Origin: Neisseriaceae bacterium
GTDB taxonomy: Bacteria > Pseudomonadota > Gammaproteobacteria > Burkholderiales > Neisseriaceae
DNA: 64,000 bases
NCBI GenBank assembly: GCA_017458185.1
Contig: JAFTFY010000014.1
Span: 1-64,000 of the forward strand
Direction of reading: 5' to 3'
Position 1 is the first letter of the stretch; every line of letters starts with the position of its first letter. Positions 6,704 through 14,372 of the stretch are shown in pieces. Made by a program: the position numbers and the translations under genes. The notes beneath the pieces were generated by a model. It searched no databases. It saw only the letters and a list, made by a program, of their open reading frames with translations, and was not told the origin of the DNA.

Positions 6704-7978
6704 TTACTTAACTGCTTTCTCTAACGCCTGTGCAATGTCGGCGGTAATGTCGTCAATGTGTTCCAAGCCGATGGACAGTCGCACCATATCGGGTGATACG
6801 CCTGCTGTGGCGAGTTCTTCGTCATTTAATTGATGGTGCGTGGTGCTGGCTGAATGGGTTGCGAGAGAACGAGCGTCCCCAATATTCACCAAACGATAGA
6901 ACATTTGCAAGGAATCCAAGAATTTCGCCCCTGCGACTCTGCCGCCTTTAATGCCGAAACTCATCACGCCTGATGCCATTCCTGAATAATCTCTATCAAT
7001 CAAAGGCTTATATTTGCTGTCCGATAAACCTGGATAATTCACCCAAGAAACTTCTGGACGGTTTTTCAAAAATTCTGCCACTGCCAGAGTATTGCTGCTG
7101 TGGCGTTCCATGCGCAGAGCCAGTGTTTCCAAGCCGATTAGGGTGAGCATGACATTAAACGGACTCACCGCACCGCCTGTATTGCGTAAGGGCACAACCC
7201 TTGCCCGTGCGATATACGCCGCCGCACCAAAATGTTCGACATAATTTACGCCGTGATAAGCAGGGTCAGGCGTGGTTAAAGCGTCAAAGCGTTTGCTTTG
7301 CGTCCAGTCGAACTTGCCACCGTCAATAATCGCACCGCCCAAAGCGTTGCCGTGTCCGTTGATAAACTTGGTTGTGGCTTCAACCACAATATCCGCACCC
7401 AATTCCAGCGGACGACACAAAACAGGGCTGGCAACGGTGTTATCCACAATCAAGGGCAAGCCGTGTTCATGGGCAATTTTGGCTATTTTGGGAATGTCTG
7501 CCACAATCACCGCAGGATTGCTAATGCTTTCGATAAACACGAGTTTGGTGTTTTCATCGACTAATTCGGCGATTTTTTCGGGATTATCCACATCAAAAAA
7601 GCGGGTTTCAATCCCTTGATTGACCATATTATGAGCAAATAAATTGTAAGTGCCGCCATATAAAGCAGAAGACGCAATAATGTTATCGCCTGCTTTGGCG
7701 ATGGTTTGAATGGCATATAAAATTGCCGTCATACCGCTTGCGGTGCAAAGTGCGGCAACACCGCCTTCAATCGCTGCCAAGCGTTGTTCTAAAACATCGG
7801 CAGTGGGGTTCATAATGCGGGTGTAAATATTGCCTGGCACTTTCAAATCAAACAAATCCGCACCGTGCTGGGCGTTGTCGAAAGTGTAACTCACCGTTTG
7901 ATACAAAGGCACAGTGGCAGAATGTGTTGTTTGTTCAGGTTTGTAACCTGCGTGAATGGATTGGGTTTCGATTTTCAT
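6704..7978 (-). CDS. metY: O-acetylhomoserine sulfhydrylase (MetY-type Cys/Met metabolism PLP enzyme)
   Basis: This enzyme is predicted to make homocysteine from O-acetylhomoserine and sulfide. The protein (424 residues from ATG 7978) opens KIETQSIHAGY-PE--T-S-TVPLYQTVSYTF, has the YTRIMNPT motif and SGM-AI, and binds PLP through Lys204 in TTKFINGHGN. The C-terminal GLEHIDDI is typical. A TTG six codons upstream is possible, but ATG is preferred. The length above 420 and the H-G-N variant fit the MetY/O-acetylhomoserine branch better than cystathionine gamma-synthase. It is monocistronic, with a terminator downstream and a Correia-like element upstream. Confidence 0.92.
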   Translation of the reverse strand: MKIETQSIHAGYKPEQTTHSATVPLYQTVSYTFDNAQHGADLFDLKVPGNIYTRIMNPTADVLEQRLAAIEGGVAALCTASGMTAILYAIQTIAKAGDNIIASSALYGGTYNLFAHNMVNQGIETRFFDVDNPEKIAELVDENTKLVFIESISNPAVIVADIPKIAKIAHEHGLPLIVDNTVASPVLCRPLELGADIVVEATTKFINGHGNALGGAIIDGGKFDWTQSKRFDALTTPDPAYHGVNYVEHFGAAAYIARARVVPLRNTGGAVSPFNVMLTLIGLETLALRMERHSSNTLAVAEFLKNRPEVSWVNYPGLSDSKYKPLIDRDYSGMASGVMSFGIKGGRVAGAKFLDSLQMFYRLVNIGDARSLATHSASTTHHQLNDEELATAGVSPDMVRLSIGLEHIDDITADIAQALEKAVK

Positions 7979-8056
7979 TGTATTCTTTCTATTCAATAAG
8001 ATTAAAGGAGCGATTGTAGCCTGATTGTGGGCTTTGCGAAATATTTTTTTATATGA

Positions 8057-8162
8057 TATAGTCGGTTCACAGCAAAAGCAGGCAAGGCAACGAGCCGAAG
8101 ACAGTATAAATAATACGGCAAGGCGAAGTAACGCTGCATGGTTTTGCTGTGAATCGACTATA
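8057..8162. mobile_element. Correia-like MITE
   Basis: This 106-bp element ends in TATAGTCGGTTCACAGCAAAA and the matching complement ...GTGAATCGACTATA. The core contains GGCAAGGCAACGAGCCGAAGA, AGTATAAATAATACGG and CAAGGCGAAGTAACGCTGCA. It lies in the metY-upstream region and could carry or alter a promoter, as some Correia elements do. Confidence 0.82.
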
Positions 8163-8184
8163 TTTTTTCAGGCAGCCTGAAAGA

Positions 8185-8928
8185 TTATTGATTGCCGCAC
8201 ACGCTACACGCTGTATTTTTTGTGATTATCATTGTTTGCCAAGTATTTGTTTTGGCGTTAAAAATTTGCATTTTGCCGTGCAAATTGGGTAAGCCGAGCA
8301 GGGTTTTTAGCATTTCTGCGGCTTGGAGTGTGCCGATTGTGCCGACCATTGGGGCAAATACGCCGAATGTGGCACAGTTCTCACCTTGCTGTGGTGTATC
8401 AGGGAAAATACAGGCGTAGCAAGGGCTTTCAGGCTGCCTGAAATCAAAAGTAGCCAGTTGCCCTGAAAAACCGCTTACCGCACCTGAAATCAAGGGTTTT
8501 TTAAGCGAAAAGGCGGCGTGGTTAATGGCGTGTCGTGTGGGAAAGTTATCAGAACAATCTACAATAATATCAACCGCTTGGGCAATTTCGCACAATTCTT
8601 TATCGCCCACTCTTTGTGTGATCACTTGAATTTCACAATCGCTGTTTCTTTGGCGTAAATATTGTGCGGTGATTTCGGCTTTCAGGCAGCCTTCATCGTT
8701 TTCGCCATACAAAACTTGCCGTTGCAGGTTAGACAATTCAATTTTATCGTCATCAATTAAAATGAGTTTGCCTACACCAGAACTGACTAAATACGGCAAA
8801 ACCGCACACCCCAAACCGCCACAGCCAACAACCGCCACAGCCACTTGGGCTAATTTTTCTTGTCCGTCTATGCCGATTTCGTCTAATAAAATATGACGAG
8901 AATAGCGTAAAAGTTGTGCGTCATTCAT
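8185..8928 (-). CDS. MoeB/ThiF-family sulfur-carrier adenylyltransferase
   Basis: This is an E1-like enzyme that should adenylate the C-terminal Gly-Gly of a small sulfur carrier such as MoaD or ThiS. The 247 residues include RYSRHILLDEIGIDGQEKL, the ATP loop VVGCGGLG (33-40), D-DKIELSNLQRQ, and two Cys pairs (CYAC and CSVCGN) that bind structural zinc. No moaD, thiS or other partner is nearby, so MoeB, ThiF and HesA cannot be separated by context. Two uptake sequences are translated in frame (EGCLKAE and DFRQPES). Confidence 0.85.
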   Translation of the reverse strand: MNDAQLLRYSRHILLDEIGIDGQEKLAQVAVAVVGCGGLGCAVLPYLVSSGVGKLILIDDDKIELSNLQRQVLYGENDEGCLKAEITAQYLRQRNSDCEIQVITQRVGDKELCEIAQAVDIIVDCSDNFPTRHAINHAAFSLKKPLISGAVSGFSGQLATFDFRQPESPCYACIFPDTPQQGENCATFGVFAPMVGTIGTLQAAEMLKTLLGLPNLHGKMQIFNAKTNTWQTMIITKNTACSVCGNQ

Positions 8929-8966
8929 TTTAATTTCATTACATTTGTTTCAGGCTGCCTGAAAGG

Positions 8967-9620
8967 TTATTTATTTAAATTTTTACTTAAATCTATACAA
9001 TAATAACGGCATTCTTTTTCTTCAGAATCTATAATTGTATCTATTTTTTTCCGTTCAAAATAATATGATTTTTTAAGTTCAATATAGATTTTTTCTTTAT
9101 CATTTTTAGTTGGTTTGAGAATTTTACCTGAAACACAACAAGGTTTATTTCTAAAAATTTTATAAATATCTTTTTTATTATTATCATTTTGTTTATAAAA
9201 TAAATCATCATCAACTAATGTTAATACATAAGTGTTTGTAAAACATAATTTTTCCTTATATTTTAAGTTTTCATTATCTTGTAATTCCTCCATAAATTTA
9301 ATATCCTTGACAAAACTATACATTTGTTCTGGGTGTTGCCCATTTCTTGGAAATTTCAATTCAATGGCGTATTTTTCTTTTTCATCATGTGAAGAAATTA
9401 CAATATCTATTTCTTTCTTTTGGGTTTTATCTTTATCAAAACCAAATTTAGATACATTTCTTTCAAATTCAACTTTATATTTTGGTAATTGTGGGAATTT
9501 TTCTCTAATAAAAATGCCAAGTTCGTGTTGCAATGAAAATTCATTGTAAATATCAATCTTGTTTTCATTTACATAATTGAAAAAGTTTTCTATAAAATCA
9601 TGAAAATTATCGATAAGCAT
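8967..9620 (-). CDS. AT-rich orphan protein with PD-(D/E)XK-like nuclease motif
   Basis: I do not recognise a named family. The 217-residue product is rich in Lys, Asn and Ile and its DNA is much more AT-rich than its neighbours, suggesting transfer. In the middle, EIDIVISSHDEKEKYAIELKFPRNGQ (about 83-108, discontinuous motif D-x12+-E-x-K) resembles the catalytic core of PD-(D/E)XK nucleases, with Asp85 and E-L-K as candidate metal ligands. The rest gives no further clue. No methyltransferase or toxin partner is adjacent. The upstream MoeB-like gene is 38 nt away and probably unrelated. An orphan restriction or defence nuclease is one possibility. Confidence 0.6.
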   Translation of the reverse strand: MLIDNFHDFIENFFNYVNENKIDIYNEFSLQHELGIFIREKFPQLPKYKVEFERNVSKFGFDKDKTQKKEIDIVISSHDEKEKYAIELKFPRNGQHPEQMYSFVKDIKFMEELQDNENLKYKEKLCFTNTYVLTLVDDDLFYKQNDNNKKDIYKIFRNKPCCVSGKILKPTKNDKEKIYIELKKSYYFERKKIDTIIDSEEKECRYYCIDLSKNLNK

Positions 9621-9721
9621 AATATTGTTTCCTATTCAAATTTGTCATTTATTTCATATTATCATCATTTAATAAACCATAGGTTGGCATGAAACAAATA
9701 TTTTCAGGCAGCCTGAAACGA

Positions 9722-11773
9722 TTATTTCATCAATAAAACCTTAAACAGTTGCTTGATTTTACCAAAGTTTCTACTGAAAAAATTGCGGTGAATTTTTCCG
9801 CCTCCTGTGTTTTTTTTTTGTGCTAACAGGCATAAAGCGGCGGTTTCGGCGGTGATAAAGCGGTGCGTTTGTGGGTGAATGTAGGCAGGATAGGCAATCA
9901 GCGTTGCCCATACTAATTGCCACAATTCAAGGCGGCGGCTGCGGCGTTCGCAAGCGATTTTATCCACTGTCAAACCCCAACCTGCGTAAAATGGCATGCC
10001 GTAACAATGCACTGTTTTGTGGCGAATTAAGGCTTCAAAACCTGTCAGCGAAGTCATGGTATGCACTTCATCGACGGCTTCAATGCAGGAAAAAATGTCG
10101 GCATTTGTGGCAATTTCATCGGCGTATTTTTGGCATTCGTCAAAGGGAATTTGCCCCACGCGATTGCCTGATAACACATCGGGGTGCGGTTTGTAGATAA
10201 TATAGGCATTTGGGTTCGTCTCTCGCACGGCTTTGAGTAAATCTAAATTTGTGCGAATTTTGGGCGAACCCAACTGCACACTGGCATCGTCTTCCACTTG
10301 TCCTGGCACCAACAACACCCGTTTGCCTGCCGCATTCGGGGCAATTTCTGCCCCTTGAATATTGTATTTGCTGATTTTGTTTTTTTGTAATAATTCTATT
10401 AAAACTTGTGTATCTTGTTGATTTTTACTATTAAATTGATGATTTTGTAATATATTTTCTAATCGTGATGGACGGTTGGGGTCAAAATAAATGCCTGCGT
10501 CATCAAACACCAAAGACAGGGGGGCAACCAAGTTAGAACCCAAGCCAACCGAGCGTAAAAAACCGTCTTCCATACGCAATAAGGGCAGATGATTAGCCGC
10601 CGCAAACTGTTCTGCCGCCTTGTTTTTTACGCCCCATACCACGATTTTGGGTTTTTTAGATAAGTCTTTGATTTTATGAATAGAAGAAACAAAATGCACA
10701 CGACATTCAGGCAGCCTAAAATACGGCACGGCGGCGGCTTTTTTCCATAAGGAAAAACCCACACAATACACTTCACCACGCAAAAGCGTGTGCAAATTTT
10801 TTATTTGTATCAAATAGTTAATAATATCAAACAAACTGCAACGCACGCCATTTGTATTCACATAACGACAATAATCGAAATAAGCCGCCGCAAAAAGTTG
10901 CAAAAGCGTGCGTTCTGCCCGCCGTTTTGTGCTTTGTAATTGTGCTATTTCAGGGTGCCTGTCGTCCGTCAAACCCCAACCTGCATACCACGCCGCACCA
11001 AACACCGTAACGCTTTTGCCGCACATTAAGGCTTCAAAACCCATGTGCGAACACACGCAATAAACCTTATCGACTTGTTGCAATAAATCAATCGGATTAG
11101 CATTGTCATACAACAGCGTAACCCCTTGTTTTTTCGCCATTTCTGTTAAATAACCCTGTCGTTTGCCACTGAACACATCGGGGTGCGTTTTGACGATGAT
11201 TTGTGCATTTGGATTTTCTTCACAGGCTGCCTGAAACATTTGTTTGAATGTATTTTCATCAGATTTTGCCCCAGCAATCGACATATCGCCATAAGTTTGG
11301 TCAATCAGCAAAACTTTGGGCTGATTGTTTTGGCTGACACCAAACTGCGTTTCAGGCAGCCTAAAACTTGGGGCAAGATTATATTTAGATAATTTATTTT
11401 GAATAATTAAATCAATCGCGTGCCGTGCCTGTTGTTGGTCTTCTGGACTGATTTTTTCACGCGACAGAATATATTGCTCCAAACGAGACGGCGTGGCAAT
11501 ATCGTAATAAATGCCCAAATCATCAACACACAACGACAACGGCGGCTCATCGCCCAAACCTAATGAACGCAAAAAACCGTCTTCCAAAGCAATAAACGGC
11601 ACGCCCTTATCCGCCGCCATTTGGCGCGCCTTTTTCGTAGTCGGACGATTGCCCCAGCCGATAACAACATCAGCCTGTTGTAGATTGTGAGTTAAGGCAA
11701 AATCAGGGGCAAGAAATTCGGCAATATGCGGAATTTTTTTGATGCCACGAGAAAAAATATAAGCAGATTTCAT
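9722..11773 (-). CDS. kpsC: Capsule polysaccharide protein KpsC (LipA), beta-Kdo transferase
   Basis: KpsC adds beta-linked Kdo residues to the phosphatidylglycerol anchor of exported group 2-type capsules. The protein (683 residues) contains two tandem homologous halves. Each has IAxEDGFLRS-GLG (about 80-93 and again about 400-415), SL--DD-GIYYD/SLVFDDAGIYFD, a TYGD/PGQVEDDAS segment, the KTHPDV / KPHPDVLSG signature and a final YGMPFYAGWGLT / FGAAWYAGWGLT. KpsS and the export genes are absent here, so it is isolated. A run of ten A residues in the coding strand (9810-9819) lies near the C-terminus. Three uptake sequences are in frame. Confidence 0.93.
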   Translation of the reverse strand: MKSAYIFSRGIKKIPHIAEFLAPDFALTHNLQQADVVIGWGNRPTTKKARQMAADKGVPFIALEDGFLRSLGLGDEPPLSLCVDDLGIYYDIATPSRLEQYILSREKISPEDQQQARHAIDLIIQNKLSKYNLAPSFRLPETQFGVSQNNQPKVLLIDQTYGDMSIAGAKSDENTFKQMFQAACEENPNAQIIVKTHPDVFSGKRQGYLTEMAKKQGVTLLYDNANPIDLLQQVDKVYCVCSHMGFEALMCGKSVTVFGAAWYAGWGLTDDRHPEIAQLQSTKRRAERTLLQLFAAAYFDYCRYVNTNGVRCSLFDIINYLIQIKNLHTLLRGEVYCVGFSLWKKAAAVPYFRLPECRVHFVSSIHKIKDLSKKPKIVVWGVKNKAAEQFAAANHLPLLRMEDGFLRSVGLGSNLVAPLSLVFDDAGIYFDPNRPSRLENILQNHQFNSKNQQDTQVLIELLQKNKISKYNIQGAEIAPNAAGKRVLLVPGQVEDDASVQLGSPKIRTNLDLLKAVRETNPNAYIIYKPHPDVLSGNRVGQIPFDECQKYADEIATNADIFSCIEAVDEVHTMTSLTGFEALIRHKTVHCYGMPFYAGWGLTVDKIACERRSRRLELWQLVWATLIAYPAYIHPQTHRFITAETAALCLLAQKKNTGGGKIHRNFFSRNFGKIKQLFKVLLMK

Positions 11774-11805
11774 AGTGTTTCAGGCTGCCTGAAAGTCATC
11801 TCATA

Positions 11806-12201
11806 TCAAAACCAATCAACAAATTGCAATTTGGGGATATGCTGAAAATGTTTGCTATTGTGCGTTACCAAAATCAGATTATTTGCAATAGCAGTTGAAG
11901 CAATCAACAAATCCATATCATCGGTTGTTTTGCCCATTTTTTTCATATAAGCCTTTGTTTTAGCATAAACTTCCATAATTTCAGGGGTAATATCAAACAA
12001 TGGAAAAATAGATTTAATTCTTTGAACCGTTGCCAAATTTTTTTCTACTGCTTGCGATTTTTCTGCACCAAACAACAATTCTCCGTAAGAAATCACCGAA
12101 ATCGACATCGGATTATCTTGGTATTTCAAAAAGTTTTCATTCACATTGCCCATATTTTTTAGGCGATAAATCAAAATATTCGTATCAATCAAAAAGTGCA
12201 T
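11806..12201 (-). CDS. PIN-domain toxin (VapC-like)
   Basis: This is a small RNase of the PIN superfamily. The ATG at 12201 has GGAG 6 nt before it and gives the classic start HFLIDTNILIYRL. Conserved acidic residues are visible: Asp6, Glu41 (YGELLFG), Asp94, Asp95 and Asp97 (TTDDMDLLIAS), plus the closing THNSKHF. The 131-residue length is standard. The gene overlaps the end of the upstream antitoxin-like gene by 17 nt, a usual toxin-antitoxin arrangement with translational coupling. The RNA target is unknown. Confidence 0.88.
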   Translation of the reverse strand: MHFLIDTNILIYRLKNMGNVNENFLKYQDNPMSISVISYGELLFGAEKSQAVEKNLATVQRIKSIFPLFDITPEIMEVYAKTKAYMKKMGKTTDDMDLLIASTAIANNLILVTHNSKHFQHIPKLQFVDWF

Positions 12202-12430
12202 TTTTATCTCCAAAACGCCCTGACTGAACACGATTATTTCTTATTTCCGACAAAATTTCGTCTGCTGTTTCATCGCCTGCCCAAGAAAGTTGCAAAAATT
12301 TCTTCGCTGCTGTTTCTTCGCTGTCATCTTCATCAACCACAATCAAAACCTTTTGCTGCGGACGGAAAGCATAGTTTTGCATAGGCACAAAGGTTTTGCC
12401 GTCATAATAGGCTTTAACTGCTCTCATCAT
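12185..12430 (-). CDS. Antitoxin-like partner of the PIN toxin
   Basis: This 81-residue protein begins RAVKAYYDGKTFVP, followed by FRPQQKVLIVVD. That N-terminal beta-rich segment is typical of small antitoxins paired with PIN proteins. The charged C-terminal half (about 35-81) would wrap the toxin. GGGAG lies 7 nt before the ATG at 12430; a second ATG follows immediately. It is first in a two-gene unit with the toxin. DNA binding and autoregulation are expected of the family, but I could not identify an operator. Confidence 0.8.
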   Translation of the reverse strand: MMRAVKAYYDGKTFVPMQNYAFRPQQKVLIVVDEDDSEETAAKKFLQLSWAGDETADEILSEIRNNRVQSGRFGDKNALFD

Positions 12431-12496
12431 TTTAATACTCCCATTAAAAACAAGTGGTTATATTAACATAAAAATCTTTTTTCAGGCTGCCTGAAA

Positions 12497-12818
12497 GGTT
12501 GTTTTAACTTCGCCTTGCGGCTTGTAGAAATTACGGTTTATTTGCTTCGCAAACCCCTTTATTGACTGCGTCAATAAAGATTTCACCTGACGGTGAAATA
12601 AACCTTATTTTAACTTCGCCTTGCGGCTCGTTTAAATTGCGGCTTGATGACTTCGTCATCTTCTTTGATAAACTGTGTTTATCAAAGGTTTGATACTTCG
12701 TATCAAATAAACCTTATTTTGGCTTCGCCTAAATTTCGGCTTGTTTGCTTACGCAAACCCATTTGTGAGCGATGCTCACAAATGCAAATATTAACTTCGT
12801 TAATATTTGAAACCTTAT
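12497..12818. repeat. Tandem string of about nine hairpins, mostly CTTCG-looped
   Basis: This 380-bp gap holds consecutive perfect inverted repeats with unrelated stems: TTTGC/GCAAA, TTTATTGAC/GTCAATAAA, TTTCAC/GTGAAA, GATGA/TCATC, CTTTGATAAA/TTTATCAAAG, TTTGATA/TATCAAA, TTTGTGAG/CTCACAAA and AAATATTAA/TTAATATTT. Spacers such as AATAAACCTTATTTT and TTCGGCTTG recur between them. No gene is supported. The array touches the mtaD stop codon. Confidence 0.8.
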
Positions 12819-14122
12819 TTTTCTCGAATACGATTTTGCCACAAGCGTGCTTTGGCTTTGATTTCGTCCAAATCAATGCGGGTGAATTGTCGATTTTTCA
12901 GCAGCATTTCGCCATTCACCCACACAAAACGCACTTGGCTTCTGTCGGCGGCATAGACAATGTGCGATATGGGGTCAAACAAAGGTTGCGTGGTAATTTC
13001 GCCCAAATCAACCGCAATCATATCCGCACGCATACCTTTTTTCAGCCTGCCTATTTTATCGTCCAAGTGTAAGGCTTTCGCCCCATTGACTGTTGCCATT
13101 TTCAGCGTTTCATACGCCGTTAAATCTGTGGGGTTGCCTGAATGACCTTTGGCAATTAAAGCCGCCAAACGCATTTCAGCAAACATATCTAATTTATTAT
13201 TTGAAGCCGCACCGTCCGTGCCAAGCCCCACATTCACGCCGTTTTGCAGCATTCTCACCACAGGGGCAAAACCTGAGGCTAATTTCATATTAGACGCAGG
13301 ATTGTGTGCCACAGACGCACCTTTTTCGGCAAACAAAGCGATTTCGTCATCGGACAAATGCACGCCGTGTGCGGCAATTAAACGACTATTGATAACGCCT
13401 AATTGATTTAATCTTTCAATCGGACGAACGCCATATTCTTTAATGCTGCCTGAAATTTCGTCCTGCGTTTCGTGAATATGACAATGGATTAACATATCAT
13501 ATTTTTCTGTTAAATCAACGACTTTTCTAAAAGTTGCGTCCGACACGGTATAAGGTGCGTGCGGTGCTAACACAAAACGAATTAAATCATCGCCATAAAA
13601 CGGCACTTGTTCTCGCAAACCTTTGGCAATATATTCATCGGCGTTTTGTGCATAAGCGTTGGGAAATTCTAATATCGTGCAACCGACAAAGGTTCGCACG
13701 CCCGAAAGCAGCCCTGCTTTGGCAACGGCGGCGTTGAAAAAATACATATCGTTAATGGTTGTGGTGCCGCCCAAAACCATTTCTGCCATTGCGAGAAGCG
13801 AGCCGTCATACACAAAGGCATCGCTGACATTTTTGTTTTCCGCAGGCCAAATATGGTTATTCAGCCAGTCCATTAACGCTAAATCGTCCGCAAAGCCACG
13901 CAACAGCGTCATCGCCGAATGTCCGTGCAGATTGATTAAACCTGGCATGAGTGCGTGATTATCTAAATGAAGTGTTTGATTAACTTCAATATTTTTGACT
14001 AAATCAAACGGCAAAATATCCGCAATCTCCCGCCCTTTGATGATAAGGGCGTGGTTCTCCAAAACAGGACAATCATCGTTCATGGTGATGATATACGGAG
14101 CAAAAATGGCAGTTGTGTTCAT
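12815..14122 (-). CDS. mtaD: 5-methylthioadenosine/S-adenosylhomocysteine deaminase (TRZ/ATZ amidohydrolase)
   Basis: This metal-dependent amidohydrolase probably deaminates S-adenosylhomocysteine or methylthioadenosine, feeding the methionine cycle. The 435 residues have MPGLINLHGHSAMTLLRG (metal ligands His66 and His68), LAPHAPYTVS, HIHETQDE, AHGVHLSDDEIALF, HNPASNMKLASGF and LGTDGAASNNKLD. The C-terminal VWVNGE is standard. Family members include guanine, chlorohydrolase and cytosine deaminases, so the substrate is inferred from overall likeness. It is monocistronic, with hairpin arrays downstream. Confidence 0.87.
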   Translation of the reverse strand: MNTTAIFAPYIITMNDDCPVLENHALIIKGREIADILPFDLVKNIEVNQTLHLDNHALMPGLINLHGHSAMTLLRGFADDLALMDWLNNHIWPAENKNVSDAFVYDGSLLAMAEMVLGGTTTINDMYFFNAAVAKAGLLSGVRTFVGCTILEFPNAYAQNADEYIAKGLREQVPFYGDDLIRFVLAPHAPYTVSDATFRKVVDLTEKYDMLIHCHIHETQDEISGSIKEYGVRPIERLNQLGVINSRLIAAHGVHLSDDEIALFAEKGASVAHNPASNMKLASGFAPVVRMLQNGVNVGLGTDGAASNNKLDMFAEMRLAALIAKGHSGNPTDLTAYETLKMATVNGAKALHLDDKIGRLKKGMRADMIAVDLGEITTQPLFDPISHIVYAADRSQVRFVWVNGEMLLKNRQFTRIDLDEIKAKARLWQNRIREK

Positions 14123-14171
14123 GGTGATGTGGATTAAAATAAAAACGGCATTTTAACCGATAAAAAGGTTA

Positions 14172-14372
14172 AACAGTGAGTAGTTAGCAGTGAGCAGTTA
14201 TTTAGTTTTGCCTGACGGCAAAACAGATTATATTAAGATAACGCTTCGACAAACCTTTCAGGCAGCCTGAAAGACACTCGAAGCGTTATCTTAAAAATAT
14301 TCGTCAAGCCGTAGGCTTGACTAAACAACTGCTCACTGCTAATTGCTAACTGCTCATTGCTCACTGCTCACT
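14172..14372. repeat. Composite heptad-hairpin-DUS palindrome
   Basis: It has the full symmetric layout: GTGAGTAGTTAGCA heptads, a TTTTGCC/GGCAAAA hairpin, AAGATAACGCTTCGA, an uptake sequence (14257-14273), TCGAAGCGTTATCTT, a TCAAGCC/GGCTTGA hairpin and TGCTCAC heptads. The last heptads form the C-terminal codons of trhP. Confidence 0.88.

Noticed and set aside
7272..7619. Plus-strand frame antisense to metY
   Set aside because: It is a shadow of a strongly conserved coding region with no ribosome site. Similar shadows across nuo, tex and other genes were dropped for the same reason.
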